A DNA stretch of 64,000 nt, from positions 496,001-560,000 of the forward strand of contig JBDOQK010000009.1 in the NCBI GenBank assembly GCA_040437565.1, written 5' to 3'. Each line of letters begins with the position of its first letter. Within the stretch, counting starts at the first letter, position 1. The position numbers and the translations under genes are program-made. Under the pieces are notes generated by a model. That model did not search any database, had not been told where the DNA came from, and worked only from the letters and a program-made list of their open reading frames with translations. Origin of the DNA: Albugo candida. Taxonomy: Eukaryota > Oomycota > Peronosporomycetes > Albuginales. Positions 12,201-24,321 of this stretch are shown one piece after another.

Positions 12201-13141
12201 TTTACATTAAAAGTTCAAGAGCGAGAGAAAAATGGTAGGCTCGCTATCATCCCAATGTTAAGTCACTTGAGCTCACGCGATCCAGTCGCATTTTTCCGTC
12301 AAAACAGGTGCCGAGAGAATCTTGAATAATACACTTTCACATTTGCAGTTATAGGAGTCCAACAACCCTGAAGCCTTCGGCGATTGTAGAATGAGAAGAC
12401 TTGTTCAGGAGTGTACGAGATATCATCCACGTAGTCGCAATAAAACTCAAGACACGATTACATAAGTCACATTCTCGTACTATCAAAAGATTAGCATTCT
12501 CAAATGCCCAATTTGACAGTATGATAGACTTTCTTCTCACTGTTTCTTGGGGCCATTTTTGTTGCGTGGGATATGAAATACCTTATGTTTGTGGCATCGG
12601 AAGTTCCCATTAAGAACTCCTTGAAGAGCATACAAGCTACAAAAAGTGATTGCCGGTTTCACCTTTGAAAGGCAATGTTGGCTGAAGGACGGGAAGAGTA
12701 CAAAAAAACCAACTTTGAAAACCACAAATCACGATCACTTCTACCTTTTCATGTATGAAACTATGCGAAGTGAAAAAATCAGCCACTTACTTGCGTGTAA
12801 AGCTAAGTTATAGATTGGAAGCAATAGCGTCCTCTGTTCTACTATCATCACTCATATATGGCGCTTGTGTACGTATTGGGCGGATTTTGTTGCTGTTGTA
12901 GTGAAGTTGGAGCACGTAAGAGTCCCAACCACAATGGCGCATTTCTTGCAACTAAGCTTCTGTTGTAATTTGAGTGCGTCTCCACGTTTCTAGTCCGGGC
13001 GCCCTTTTCTTCACAGAAAATGTTCCCAAATTACGATTCAATTGTATGCGCTGAGGCTGCACGATGCAAATTGATATATATATACGTGTGTTACGCGCTT
13101 TTCAAAGAACAAACATTTCTCTCAAGTTGTACGCAATAGAA
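12201..13141. other. Intergenic, no supported gene
   Basis: This stretch lies between the Gypsy fossil and the 3' end of the PRPP-synthetase-like gene. Short minus-strand open frames exist at 12.35-12.73 kb but have no recognisable domain and no convincing start. I see no RNA gene. Confidence 0.5.
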
Positions 13142-14696
13142 TCAATTGAAATGGAACGTGAATGATTCATTAGTATGCGTAGACGTGATCATCTGTGCAA
13201 GAAAAGGAGCGACCGAAAGCGTGATGATCTTGTCGGATGACATTGCTGAAACATCGCTTGAGCTATTGGGAATGGTATTTGTGGTCACGATAGTGTTCAA
13301 CTCCTCACACGCTGTCAGCTTTTCGATTGCCTACAGACAGCGCAAATAATTAGCTCTCCAGTGGTGAGTCGAAGGGATTCAAGTGAATTTAGCACTAACA
13401 TTAGCGGAGAACCTTCCGTGGACACAAAAAGCAGAAATAGTGCGAGCCCCATGTTGTTTTAGAACCTTTGCAGTTTTTATGAGTGTATCGCCCGTGTCCA
13501 CCAGATTATCCACGATTATAGCGTCCATTCCTTTTACATTTCCCACCAGCTCACCCACTGATTGATCCACGACGTGATGCTTACGTATCACAAATGCTAC
13601 AGGGATGCTTTCATCTGTTTGTTTTGACAATATTTCACTGAATAAAACAGCCCGATTGACGGCAGACGAATGCGGGGCAACTACTACAGGGTTCTTGAGC
13701 TGCTTTTCTGCAAAGTAGTACGAGCCAATTGGATATGCTTGTAAATTATCCACCTACAGGCACGATTACGTGAAAGAGGAGTCTCAATATAATTTTTGTT
13801 TAAAACAGGAACACATCTTACAGGAACAGTTGGTCGGAAGAATCCTTCAATTTGTGCGCTATGCAAATCTATCGTCATGACGTGATCGACTCCCATCACT
13901 TGCAGCATTTCGGCGATATCCTAGTTAGGATAGAAGCAAATTGTCATATACTGTGCAAACTTTGCACAAACTGAGTTACCGCTGCTGCGATTGGCTCTCG
14001 TCCTTTGTGCATTCGGTCTTGTCGACCATATCCTACTCAAAAAATATTTCAGGACATGAACATTGAGATTCATGTAATTTTGACCATAGAATGGAATCAC
14101 TGCTGTGATGCTCTTGGCCCAAGATCTTCGCATTGCTGATATTGTCAGCAGGAGCTCTAGAATTCTATCAAACAAAACATCAATATTGCGGTATAGCTTC
14201 CCTTCCTACTATACCGGTCCACGCTTGTTGTAGAACAAATGACGTAAACTCGACAACCACGAACATTTTCCTCAATGACGATCTTTGTCTCATCATCGAC
14301 GAATTTTCCAATTTGCATTGCGTTGAGAGAAACGCCAAGATAATGCGCAATCTCATCCGCTAGCGGTGTGTCAGAGCATTTAAAAATTTTCAAGTCTTTG
14401 ACAGAAGCAGGATTCATAATTCCTTTGTAAAGGTACCAGCGTTGAGTGGTGGAATCTAGTCTGCAACAGGGTCCACTCTTGATCGATTTAGTTCCACCTG
14501 CATCGATTGTATCAGATCTTGATTTCTCTTCACGGTCGGAAAATGTAGAGTTGTGATGATTCTCAAGCGGTAATATCTCATTCTCAATGGCATAGGTTGC
14601 CTTGGTATGATATGTGACTGCCAAAACGCTCGCTGCTGATACAACCGGAACCGTAGCAACAAATAATTTCCCTTTTCTTTGACGCTTCCATTGCAT
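13142..14696 (-). CDS. Ribose-phosphate pyrophosphokinase-like protein (divergent, perhaps non-catalytic)
   Basis: Six exons (14696-14215, 14164-14085, 14032-13980, 13920-13822, 13753-13400, 13330-13142), introns 50-69 bp, 418 residues; all phases join. It follows the PRPP synthetase fold end to end: [42 protein letters not shown], the metal-site [11 protein letters not shown], the PRPP loop region and C-terminal [13 protein letters not shown]. Family enzymes make PRPP from ribose 5-phosphate and ATP. Key sites are altered: the usual SPDxGGxxRA is [10 protein letters not shown], the flexible loop K-E-R is KHH, and the loop DDxxDTxGT is DNLVDTGDT. This suggests a regulatory or pseudo-enzyme subunit. 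The N-terminus is basic then hydrophobic (residues ~1-25), possibly an anchor or targeting signal. The ATG chosen is the first in frame; upstream in-frame sequence offers only TTG. Confidence 0.85.
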
Positions 14697-14885
14697 TAGT
14701 TGAGAATTACGCTGTTTTTGCCACCATGAGTGCAATTAGAGTTTCTCCGCAAAATCGAATCATGGGCGTACCATCCAAGAAAGTATCATTCTTCCACTTT
14801 CCATATTGAGCCTGCTGCAATGAAGCTAATTGACAATATTTCATCCAATTGGAATGCTTCAAGATCTTTTATAATATAGTGAGAA
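14697..14885. promoter_or_regulatory. Shared divergent promoter, PRPS-like / MIC60
   Basis: Only 189 bp separate the two start codons. On the plus strand TATCATTCTTCCACTTT near 14784-14800 partly matches the oomycete initiator. A 6-codon upstream frame (MVAKTA) at 14727-14707 on the minus strand ends 10 bp before the PRPS-like ATG. Whether it is transcribed is unknown. Confidence 0.4.
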
Positions 14886-17444
14886 ATGTGGCGCTCGACG
14901 TCATTAAGGTCTCGAACTTTTGATAGAACGCGCAATACCAAACGCTGCAGTGTCAATACACATCGATTACACCTAAGACACAACTCTACGAACGCGAATG
15001 ACCCTATCAAACCGAATCCAGTGAGAATTGTCGCTGTCGTAGCTTTAAGCGCGCCNNNNNNNNNNNNNNNNNNNNNNNNNNNNNNNNNNNNNNNNNNNNN
15101 NNNNNNNNNNNNNNNNNNNNNNNNNNNNNNNNNNNNNNNNNNNNNNNNNNNNNNNGGTCTCGAACTTTTGATAGAACGCGCAATACCAAACGCTGCAGTG
15201 TCAATACACATCGATTACACCTAAGACACAACTCTACGAACGCGAATGACCCTATCAAACCGAATCCAGTGAGAATTGTCGCTGTCGTAGCTTTAAGCGC
15301 GCCACTTGGACTGCTCCTTTATAGTAAGCAACATCCTGATTGGAATCCTCCTCTTTTGCACAAATATGATTTTTGGAAACGAATACATAATACTATGCAT
15401 TCGCACCATAACGCGGTGCCGTCTCGAGCGATTGATGACACAAAACGTCCACAGAACGACGCGTCTTTGATCGGAAGAAATACCGTCAGCGAACGACCCA
15501 AAGAGGCCGGTAAAAGCTTGGTCCATGCTGCAGAGACAGAAATGGAAGTGAGTGGATCTATGGGATCCGGTGAATCAACCCCAGATGACCCAACCATCTC
15601 TGATTCAGATACCGATCAACCAGTAGCGTCGACAGAAGAAGAGGATCCAATTGGTAAAGTAACCAAACTTCACGGAGACAATAAGGCACATGGCGATACT
15701 GCAGTGGAAGAAAAAATTGACCAAAAACGTCAGGAGATCGACTTATTGACACAAAATGACACCACATCAGTCGAAGTCTCAGAACCGCATGAAGACAATA
15801 AGATAGCGCAAGATTTCGTCGTGGAAGAAATGATCGACCAGAAACGCCAGGAGATCGACGTATTGACGAATTTGGTCACCCCATCAGTCTTATTGGAAGC
15901 CACAGTCGACGAAATAAAAGCAATCAAAGTACGATATGTTTCATTGACATATCTGCATGCCTTCAGTATCGCTAATCACGCACATAGGATACTTTGATGT
16001 CTGAATTAAAGCACGAGTTGACCTCTGCAAATGAGGAGATTGAGAACAGCTATTTACAGGAACTTGAGGTATGCCTCTTGTAGTTTTCGATCCAACCGTT
16101 TACGTTAAATAATCAGACCTTGGATGCCAATGCTCTCTCTATTCGAGTTGCACAACTGGCTACTGAGATGAAACATCGCACTAAATGGGAAGCTGTGAGG
16201 CTTATGGAAGCTCTCAAACGCATGGAAACAGAAACAAAAGTCAAGGTAAAGCAACAATGAGTGCTCGCTGAATCGCATTATATGAATTCGTACACTTTCT
16301 ATAGTACGCCGATATGATTCAGCGCCATGTGGAACGTCACCGAGAGATTCTACAGCGTGAATTGGAGCTGCAAAAGCATGTCTTATCTGAGAAGCATCGT
16401 AAAGAAGCTGAAGCAGCTCGGGTGGCTTTCGCAGACGAGCTTCGGAGAAAGATGCAAATTCAACGTCAAAGTCTTTTGGTACACTCGTCGTGATTGTAAA
16501 TCGACTTGCGAGCTGACTCATATGACAATGGAAGGAGCAACTCAAGTCAACATTTGAGCGAGAGAAAAAGCTATTTTCCGAACACTACGACGAACAACTG
16601 CGAAAAACAACTAGTGAACTTGAAAACGTGGTCACGACCGAGCGTAATCACCGAATGAGAGAATTGGAGCAGTATCGATCTGAAATACGGGCTCTGAACG
16701 AAGTCTTGAATGAGTCGTGTACTTATGAAGCTCTCAGTCATCAGGTTAAATTTTATCTCGTGATCTCGTCATATATTTTTGATGGAATCGGATGATAGAT
16801 ACATAAAGCTTCCGTAGCAGCCTTATCTTTGTCGGAACGGATCGAAGCGGCTGTGCCCTTGTCCAAAGAGGTAATGTTAATAATGGCAAACGCTGCTTTT
16901 TTACGGTCGCCGATCATTACGCTGCGCAGATTCGGAAGCTCTCTGAAGTTGGCAAAGACGATGAATTCATTCAAGAATTAATCACAAAAATACCGTCCCA
17001 GGTTGTACAAAATGGTGTGACGTCCGTTCTGGAATTGCAAAGACGATTTCAGAAAGTCAAAGCGGCTGGTCGTCGCGCTGCAATGGTTCCCGATGGAAGC
17101 GGAATGGCAGGCCAATTATTTTGCACAGCGTTATCGTACCTGCTCATTCCTCCTGCCGGACCAATCGATGGTGACGATGCTGAAGCCATTTATTCTCGAG
17201 CCGATTACGCTATAGCATCCGGAGATTTGAATCGAGCCGTGAACGAGCTAGAACGACTTTCAGGGGTTCCAGCACAGATATCACAGTACGAAACTTTTTT
17301 TCGAGGTATTTATGACACATGAAGTCACTTTTTCTTTTGGCACACAGAGATTGGATACAAGCAGCTAAGGCGCGTCTTGCAATGGAACAAACTGCCAAAG
17401 TCATCAAGACGCATATCGCATTGTTAGCCGAAAGCTGCTCGTAA
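14886..17444 (+). CDS. MICOS complex subunit MIC60 (mitofilin)
   Basis: Eight exons: 14886-15055 continued at 15304-15928 (the gap at 15056-15155 is flanked by a 148-bp exact duplicate that must be counted once), 15988-16068, 16117-16245, 16305-16478, 16535-16744, 16799-16870, 16930-17305, 17350-17444; introns 44-59 bp; 643 residues. The N-terminus is Arg/Ser-rich without acids, a mitochondrial presequence (ending near RHNST), followed by a transmembrane stretch (VRIVAVVALSAPLGLLLY). Acidic linkers, a long coiled coil (~residues 260-470) and the C-terminal mitofilin domain follow (FQKVKAAGRRAAMVP; DWIQAAKARLAMEQT). MIC60 sits in the inner membrane and holds crista junctions and contact sites together. 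The domain order and length match the family. It is divergently paired with the PRPS-like gene. Confidence 0.9.
15056..15155. other. Assembly gap inside MIC60 with identical flanks
   Basis: 14908-15055 and 15156-15303 are identical over 148 bp. Collapsing them restores one continuous MIC60 exon in frame. Confidence 0.95.
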
Positions 17445-18182
17445 ATGCACCCAGTGCATGTTTTAAGGAAGCAATCAACCACAGATCGTGGATTAATAGC
17501 GCATGACTGATCTGCCTGGACGATCTCTTCATCTACGATAATGCCTTAATTGTCTCAGTAGATGTCATCGGGCGTCACCTTGCAATTGTTTGTGATGAAT
17601 GCTCACCTACTCATCAAGGATTATACTCCTTCCGAGCAATGATCCTTCCTCAATCCGACGAGGCTCTACAGTGCTGCCTGCGCCGACAGCTTCAAAACTT
17701 CTGTATCGACTTTCTCTGACTGCTTTTGTTACAAAGGTTGGTACCGACTGCTGAATATCGTTCTGACCTTTGGAGTGTGAACGGTGAGCCATTCGTCGAT
17801 CCGATATGTCTTTTGCGAACTACTTGACGGTAGAAGGCAGCTGGTATGACCAGCAAGACACATGCGAGTGGATGCACCAACAGCGTGACATGTCTTCTGG
17901 TACGAACACATATTCTCTCACCATGGAGCTAGCAAAATCGAGTGTTTTATAACCGATAGCTACGATTGTCATCTTGAGATATGAGCGCACTAGTAAAGCA
18001 TGCTGCTTTTCATGAGATCTCCTGTATTGGAAAGCAAGACAGTGCTATTAGGTGCTTGATTGAAGAAATCTTGAGTTGTCGGTAAATCTCTGAGCAGCAA
18101 TGAGCGGCAGAATTATCAAACCTTAGCCAGGTATTGGATACCACACATTGTATATCAACAAAGGAAAATATGATCCAATCTC
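17445..18182. other. Intergenic between convergent MIC60 and RPAP2 genes
   Basis: 738 bp holding both 3' ends. Three overlapping minus-strand open frames of about 60 codons lie at 17607-17911 but have no domain, splice support or codon pattern I can defend. No tRNA or snRNA was seen. Confidence 0.5.
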
Positions 18183-19990
18183 TCAAAATTCCTGCATCTT
18201 TCGTAGTTCCATGGCATCCATCATCATACGATCAAGTTCCTCGATGGTAACTTCTCTTTCTGTTCCATTCTCACGTAAATGACACGCACATTTTGAGACG
18301 TATCTTCGACATTTTCGACACATCTACGAAATATAACTGTCAGAATAGCATCGAGGTAGCATTTACAAGATACATTAATTAGACCTTTGATGCTGCATCG
18401 TTTGGCAGGCTGCGTTCTATGTCTTTGACGATACTTTGAGAGGCTAGTTCTTCCGTAGTAACAGCAACTTCGTCGTCCGAATAATCAAATAGACACATGA
18501 TCTGATCGATTTCGGCCGAGTTCAAACCAGTAATTTCATTCACAGCACTGCCAAGAATTGTGAGAAGCAGATGAAAGGATGCGCACGAAACACGTACTTG
18601 TACACTGATTGCAATAGTGGTTCCTTCAAGTCTTGCCGCTGTGCGATAATGACCAAGATCAACGTGATGCAGAGCCACTACAGTAAGGACAAATCACGAA
18701 TTTACACATCGACCGATTCAGATCAACCATATAGGAACAAACCTGTTGTTCATTACGGCCGTCAATTGTTTCAGGAAATCTCAGCGTCCTAACGATATGA
18801 CCTAGTCTTTTTTGTGCCGTAATGTCTGTACAGATTCCTTTTTCAAGTGAAAGGTGACGAATGCTTCGAGCCAAGATCGACTCAAACGCCATCATTCGTT
18901 CTATTCGACTTTTATGACATCGTGGATCACTTCCGTTTGTGGCTAAATCGTCCTGCGATACCACTTTACCCATTGCGAGCAACTCTTGTGTCTGACGAGT
19001 GATCCATGACGCAAATAGACGCCAAACATTTGAGAACAACGACAGCTGTTCTGTTGATATGCTGCTATCGATGTCCTCGTCTGAATCAGAGCTGTGCACA
19101 GAAGAGTTTTCCGAGTCACTCTGACTTTCTTCACTCGTATCACATCCTTGATCTTCATTTTCTTGCCGAGCAGACTTTGCTAATCGGGTTTCAAGTCTCT
19201 TCGCGACCTTAGCTTTATGAGCCGGGAACACAAAGCCTTCTATTATAACAGCTTGACTGACAGTGGGAAACTCGATATTTGAACACAAGGCCGATGATTT
19301 CTCGACGATCTGCAATGGTGGTGCTGATTCGTTCCTCTCCAGCACGTTCGCCTCAGTCGATTTTGACCATAAGCACTTTGTTTTATAAGGAGATGAATCC
19401 GACGACGACGCACACTGTTTGGATGAGACTCTTTGCTCGGCCTTCCATGTGAACGGATTCGGATGTGCAGTGCCAAACACTTGCTCCAACGGCGGCAATA
19501 ATTGTGGTGGTTTGGACTTGAGCTTTGACACGTACACGTGAGCATTCTATGATCGCCATAGAGAAGAAAAGTCATGCTCAGGTGATTTATACTAGCGCAA
19601 TAATAAGTATACCTTGCGGCAGCTGTCCGAACAAAATTGGTTCTCGCTGGTGGCATCTTTGATACTTTTGCGCTTTAGTGAAATTCGATATTTTGTAGCG
19701 TTCCTACAAAGGTAGGATTAATATTAGATCTGAAGATGTATGGGATGGTCAGAGATACAATATACGCACCTTTTAAGCCGCTGGTCGCAAGACGGGAAAG
19801 CGCAAAATTCTTGCACATTGCGCTCTTCAAAAACACTTTCTAAGTGACGCCTCTGCAAAATTTTTTTACAAGCTTGTAGATAGCTGTCAGGTATCCCTGG
19901 TAATAGAAGCGTTGACATTAGCGAGAAAATCTCATGAACATTGGTGCAAGATTTGGAGTTTTTTGACTCGCTTTCGCTCAATTTACTCAT
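18183..19990 (-). CDS. RPAP2/Rtr1-family RNA polymerase II CTD phosphatase
   Basis: Six exons (19990-19770, 19703-19613, 19546-18743, 18677-18598, 18547-18385, 18323-18183), introns 50-66 bp, all phases agree, 499 residues, start at ATG 19990. The Rtr1/RPAP2 zinc domain spans the first two introns: RHLESVFEERNVQEFCAFPS (first Cys pair as C-x4-C) then RISLKRKSIKDATSENQ directly before FCSDSCRK (second Cys pair). Family members bind RNA polymerase II, help its nuclear import and remove Ser5 phosphate from the Rpb1 tail. After the finger comes a long low-complexity acidic serine stretch (~residues 230-260) and a helical C-terminal half. The last exon has an extra Cys cluster (CRKC..CACH) that I do not know from the family. 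It is convergent with MIC60. Confidence 0.85.
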
Positions 19991-20149
19991 GCCTAGAATC
20001 GCTCTATGATTGGTTCTTGCTTGCCAACTCTTTTAATACAATTGGCTAAATATTTACAAAATTTACACAATTCTTCCAATGTGAACTGTGCATCCTGACA
20101 ATGCGACATATCTACTTGTAGATGCAGCAATGGTCTAGGTAAGGTTGAC

Positions 20150-20703
20150 GGAAACGTCAATCAAACTATAAAGCAAATAGACACTCTTTATTTGTTCTGT
20201 CTCAAAAGTGACGTATGTAGTCTTGCTTGCGAGAACTTCTGTGCACCCTTCATCACTTTAATCGAGGGACAACCACACCTCCTGTTTCATTTCTTACAAT
20301 CTTTTGTATCGGGGATCATTGAATCTGTGGATGGTGTGCGCTGNNNNNNNNNNNNNNNNNNNNNNNNNNNNNNNNNNNNNNNNNNNNNNNNNNNNNNNNN
20401 NNNNNNNNNNNNNNNNNNNNNNNNNNNNNNNNNNNNNNNNNNNCTACATACGTCACTTCTGAGACAGAACAAATAAAGAGTGTCTATTTGCTTTATAGTT
20501 TGATTGACGTTTCCGTCAATCAAACTATAAAGCAAATAGACACTCTTTATTTGTTCTGTCTCAGAAGTGACGTATGTAGTCTTGCTTGTGAGAACTTCTG
20601 TGCACCCTTCATCACTCTATTCGAGGGACAACCACCCCTCCTGTTTCATTTCTTACAATCTTTTGTATCGGGGATCATTGAATCTGTGGATGGTGTGCGC
20701 TGT
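20150..20703. repeat. Duplicated and inverted sequence around a gap
   Basis: About 190 bp at 20150-20343 recurs at 20505-20703 with a handful of substitutions. Between them, 20444-20508 is the exact reverse complement of 20515-20579, so the sequence can fold into a 65-bp perfect hairpin with a 6-base loop. The left copy lacks the inverted arm before it. This may be two alleles plus a read-through join, or a real inverted repeat at an element end. Confidence 0.7.
20344..20443. other. Assembly gap (100 N)
   Basis: The right flank is an inverted copy of sequence on the left (see 20150-20703), so the join may be wrong in orientation. Confidence 0.9.
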
Positions 20704-20869
20704 TATCACCTTATTCACCCCGATTTCATCCAAGGCATTGTCACCCACCCGCGTCCCAATATCAACATATTCATTCACTTCAGCTGAAATCTGTCGAGAA
20801 AACATTTTGTGTGGGAAATGTACATTCATGTTCGACAAACGAAATGCACGTATCACAACTGCGTAAGGG

Positions 20870-21467
20870 TATCTGTGGTCATACCATCCGTACGTATCTA
20901 TATCTCACGGGGTTGTGCTTGGGAGTAGCCGCATTGATGGAGCCTTCCCATATCAGATATTCTGCAATTCATCTATAATGTACATAGTCAGCGTCTGTAT
21001 TCTGAATCGTATCATTCCGAAAAAAGTCCTCAAGTCTTAGTGCTTTCTAACCATACCGCTTTTTTGAGCGCGAGGCTTAAGTCTCGTTAAGTGAACCACA
21101 ACTTGATTATCTAAGCATTTCACGCTCGATTCAAGATTATGCTTCTCTAAACCTCATTCCATTCCCCAAATTTCTAGCCTTAGCGTTGGGCCTGCGGAAG
21201 TTCAAGAAGTAAACACGACTACTTGTGTACTCAACTCTTGGTATCCTGTGAGAATTATTTTTCTATACGTCTCACATGACTTTCTCTATAAGATCACGCC
21301 ATCTGAGCATAAGCAATCAAAGAATATACAGTTTGGAGCAGCCATTGCTATGTGCTTCCGTTCATCTATTAGCTGTGTTCGAAGACACTTTTGTCTGAAG
21401 AAAGACCTGACGTTATTTTGGTTGGATTAAAGGTATAATAACCACCATAGGAAATAAGCTATTGCAT
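20870..21467. other. No recognisable gene
   Basis: Low-information sequence between the hairpin repeat and the glycine-rich fragment; only short frames without domains. Confidence 0.4.
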
Positions 21468-21653
21468 TTAGACCTGATACAAGCCTCCATCTCCACCATA
21501 TGAGCACCCAAAACTCCAAGGCCCAAATCCACCAAATCCACCCCATCCTCCCCAATCAATCCATATGTCACCGAGGAATTGCTCGTCATTACTGTCGCTG
21601 TCGTTTGGCTCTTGCTTAGATGAAGTGGCCACTTTCTTCACCGGCTCCATGTT
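21468..21653 (-). CDS. Glycine/tryptophan-rich protein, C-terminal part, 5' end lost in gap
   Basis: The last 61 codons of a minus-strand frame end at TAA (21468-21470) and run into the 100-N gap. Visible sequence: a hydrophilic Ser/Asp/Asn stretch (SSKQEPNDSDSNDEQ) followed by an aromatic-glycine tail (WIDWGGWGGFGGFGPW, then CSYGGDGG). Gly/Trp/Phe-rich tails occur in secreted or wall-associated proteins and in RNA-binding proteins; nothing here decides. Sequence right of the gap (21754 on) does not continue the frame recognisably. Confidence 0.4.
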   Translation of the reverse strand, partial: NMEPVKKVATSSKQEPNDSDSNDEQFLGDIWIDWGGWGGFGGFGPWSFGCSYGGDGGLYQV

Positions 21654-21753
21654 NNNNNNNNNNNNNNNNNNNNNNNNNNNNNNNNNNNNNNNNNNNNNNN
21701 NNNNNNNNNNNNNNNNNNNNNNNNNNNNNNNNNNNNNNNNNNNNNNNNNNNNN
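21654..21753. other. Assembly gap (100 N)
   Basis: Flanks do not match each other; real sequence, including the start of the glycine-rich gene, is missing. Confidence 0.9.
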
Positions 21754-22417
21754 CTGCACAATTACTATATCATGCATGATGTGATCTATCTGATGGATCG
21801 TTTGAGAGAATGCAATTACAAAACCCTTCCTGTTGCCGAACCCCTTTGTTGTATCAGTCGATCTATCACAATGGAATGGGTTTTAGGATGTACATGACGT
21901 GTCCACCGTACTTGAGACCTATTGTCTGGCCATGAGGAACATCTTCATATTGCTGACTTTATCCAGAGGGTTTTTTGACTATGAGTGTGTAATTAAGTGT
22001 GTGTTGAAGTAGAGAGTAGTAGGAACTCGTGATGCTGAATACGAAAAGCGCGATATGAAACGCACCCAGGCACCTTTTAGCCGTTTAGGCATTTTGCTGC
22101 AGAGTGAATAGCGCAGATGGTCTTCTGCATCTCTTTCCATTGGAAGTAGATGCCACCTGTATGAACTTACTTGTCGTGATCTTTATTCCAAAGATGTTCC
22201 CACTATCTTTAGTGCAAAGCCTTTTTTATGGGAGCTTGTACTATTTATTTGGTTCCGTTCAGCAACATGGCCTATGAAAATTGTGTTGCGCGAAACTCAG
22301 AACCGGTATTCAATCCGATTTTCAGATCTTAGGCTCATGTTAGAAGGACTTTTTATCATAGGACATGTGAAAATAATTCTTAGGGATACATGTAGACATT
22401 TTTGAAAAGGCGGGACT
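21754..22417. other. No recognisable gene
   Basis: Short frames only; borders the Copia remnant at 22418. Confidence 0.4.
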
Positions 22418-24010
22418 AGTGATGTCGAAAGATCGCGATCCTTGAATGGAGGAAGCGCCTCATATTAATCTACAAAGATGATCGGAAAAAGAAAAAAGTG
22501 ATAATAGGATCATAAGCTTCAAAGAAACAGTTTTTCATTGAAATCACACTGATCAAGCAACATGGAGAAAAAACAGGTATGAATCCAAGCCCCCCCTGAA
22601 GACCCTCCAGCAGCTCCACTATTGCGCACACGATGATGCGACAGCTCTTAGGGCGGAGATCTCACATTCAAGTGGTGTAGATCGTCTGGACAGACTCGAG
22701 AAACTCACTGGGAATTTAATGCGCGATGTGGCACGGGAACGCGTGGAGCGTACTCAGATACCTCCTGCAGGATCCGGTAACGATAGTAGTTTCAGCGTCT
22801 TTAGCCAGTTCTTGGGTGCTCGAAAGCAACTACCCAGAGCTAACTCGCTTAGTGAAGCTATGAGGGTACCCATGCCTTTTGCTTCACCGCGACCCCGAGT
22901 TCGATAGCAACAGTTCTTCCCGACTGTGTAGCCTACGCCGCATGTATATATTCATCCGGGACAGCAGTTCTTCCCACAGCAGAACTTTGGGATCGATATG
23001 CCGACCGTCGAGGATATGAAGCTATCGATTGAGCGTTTTACTGGAAAGGAAGAATACAGGGAACTTGGAGCTGGATTCAAAGACTGGGGATTGCAGTTCC
23101 TGGCCGCAGTTGGTGCAGCCCAACAACTTAGTGGTGGAGAATGGCCTGAAGAGTTCAAGATGAGGACACTTAATCGATATCTTGATGTAATTGCAAGGCT
23201 AACCCGGCGCGTACACCTATTGACGAGGGAAAAGATGGCGAGGATGAGGCTGAATTATTACTAGTTGGTAATGTTGGCACGGCTGAGCAAATCACGGTCA
23301 AAATGTGCCAGTCAATAATTGGAATTCTGTTGTGGCTGGCTCGTTGTACGAGATCGGACATTGAGTTCGCAGTGCATCGATCCAGCCAACGTGTTCACGC
23401 TCCACGAAAATGCAACTGGCGGTGGACACAAAGAATTGTTCTCTACCTCAAGGGTGCGATTGATTGACCTAAAGTTACAACCAAAAGGAACAGCCACAAA
23501 GTATAAATCGGCAACGATTATGCTGGAAAAAGCTACAGTGACGCAGATTATGCGACGAATTGTACGCACCGCAAATCGGTCAGTGGAGGTGTTGTTTGTC
23601 TTATATTTTTGAATGGATGTGCCGTAAACAAGTGAGCGTGTCTCTATCCACGATGGAGGCTGCCTTTGTGGCAGCTTCGATGGTGGCAACTGGTTTGTTA
23701 GTACTTATGGAGTTGCTAGGAGAGATTGGAGTTCATGNNNNNNNNNNNNNNNNNNNNNNNNNNNNNNNNNNNNNNNNNNNNNNNNNNNNNNNNNNNNNNN
23801 NNNNNNNNNNNNNNNNNNNNNNNNNNNNNNNNNNNNNTAGTGATGTCGAAAGATCGCGATCCTTGGAATAGATGAAGCGCCTCTTAGTAATCTACGAAGT
23901 TGTGTAGGAAAAGGAAAGAAGTGATAATAGGATCATAACTTTAGATAGAACAGTTTTCCATCAAAATCACACTGATCATGCAACATGGACAAACAACAGA
24001 CATCAATGGC
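22418..24010 (+). mobile_element. Copia LTR-retrotransposon fossil, internally shortened
   Basis: A leader sequence at 22418-22590 is followed by gag-like sequence (ERFTGKEEYRELGAGF near 23.03-23.08 kb) and, after loss of most of pol, RNase H-like sequence near 23.33-23.70 kb (DIEFAVHRSSQR; SLSTMEAAFVAASM). A diverged second leader copy lies at 23838-24010, after the gap, and could belong to a neighbouring element. It is old and broken, with a large internal loss and several other breaks. Nothing recognised at 24011-24321. Confidence 0.7.
23738..23837. other. Assembly gap inside Copia fossil
   Basis: 100 N; flanks unrelated to each other, so missing sequence of unknown length. Confidence 0.9.
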
Positions 24011-24321
24011 AGCAATCGCCGCGCTATATTGCATGCGTTGCGGCCTTAGTATTCTGATATACTACCCTCAACTGCTATAAAATTCTATTTGACTGGGTGA
24101 GCCGTCAGCAAAGAAAAATTTTCCGCTAGCTCATCATGCGTGGAACCGTCGAATCCTGACTTCCTATACTCGTACAGCGGTGATAGAAGGAATGGAATTC
24201 AAATATCCCGGCTTACTGGATATCAATATCACGATGCAAGCTCTAGAGCCAACATACAATTAAAATATTGGGCATTTTACAAAATTATATGATTATGAGC
24301 TTACTCGAAAAGAAACATTCA

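Noticed and set aside
17607-17911. Minus-strand gene between MIC60 and RPAP2
   Set aside because: Three mutually overlapping short frames, no splice sites joining them sensibly, no recognisable sequence.
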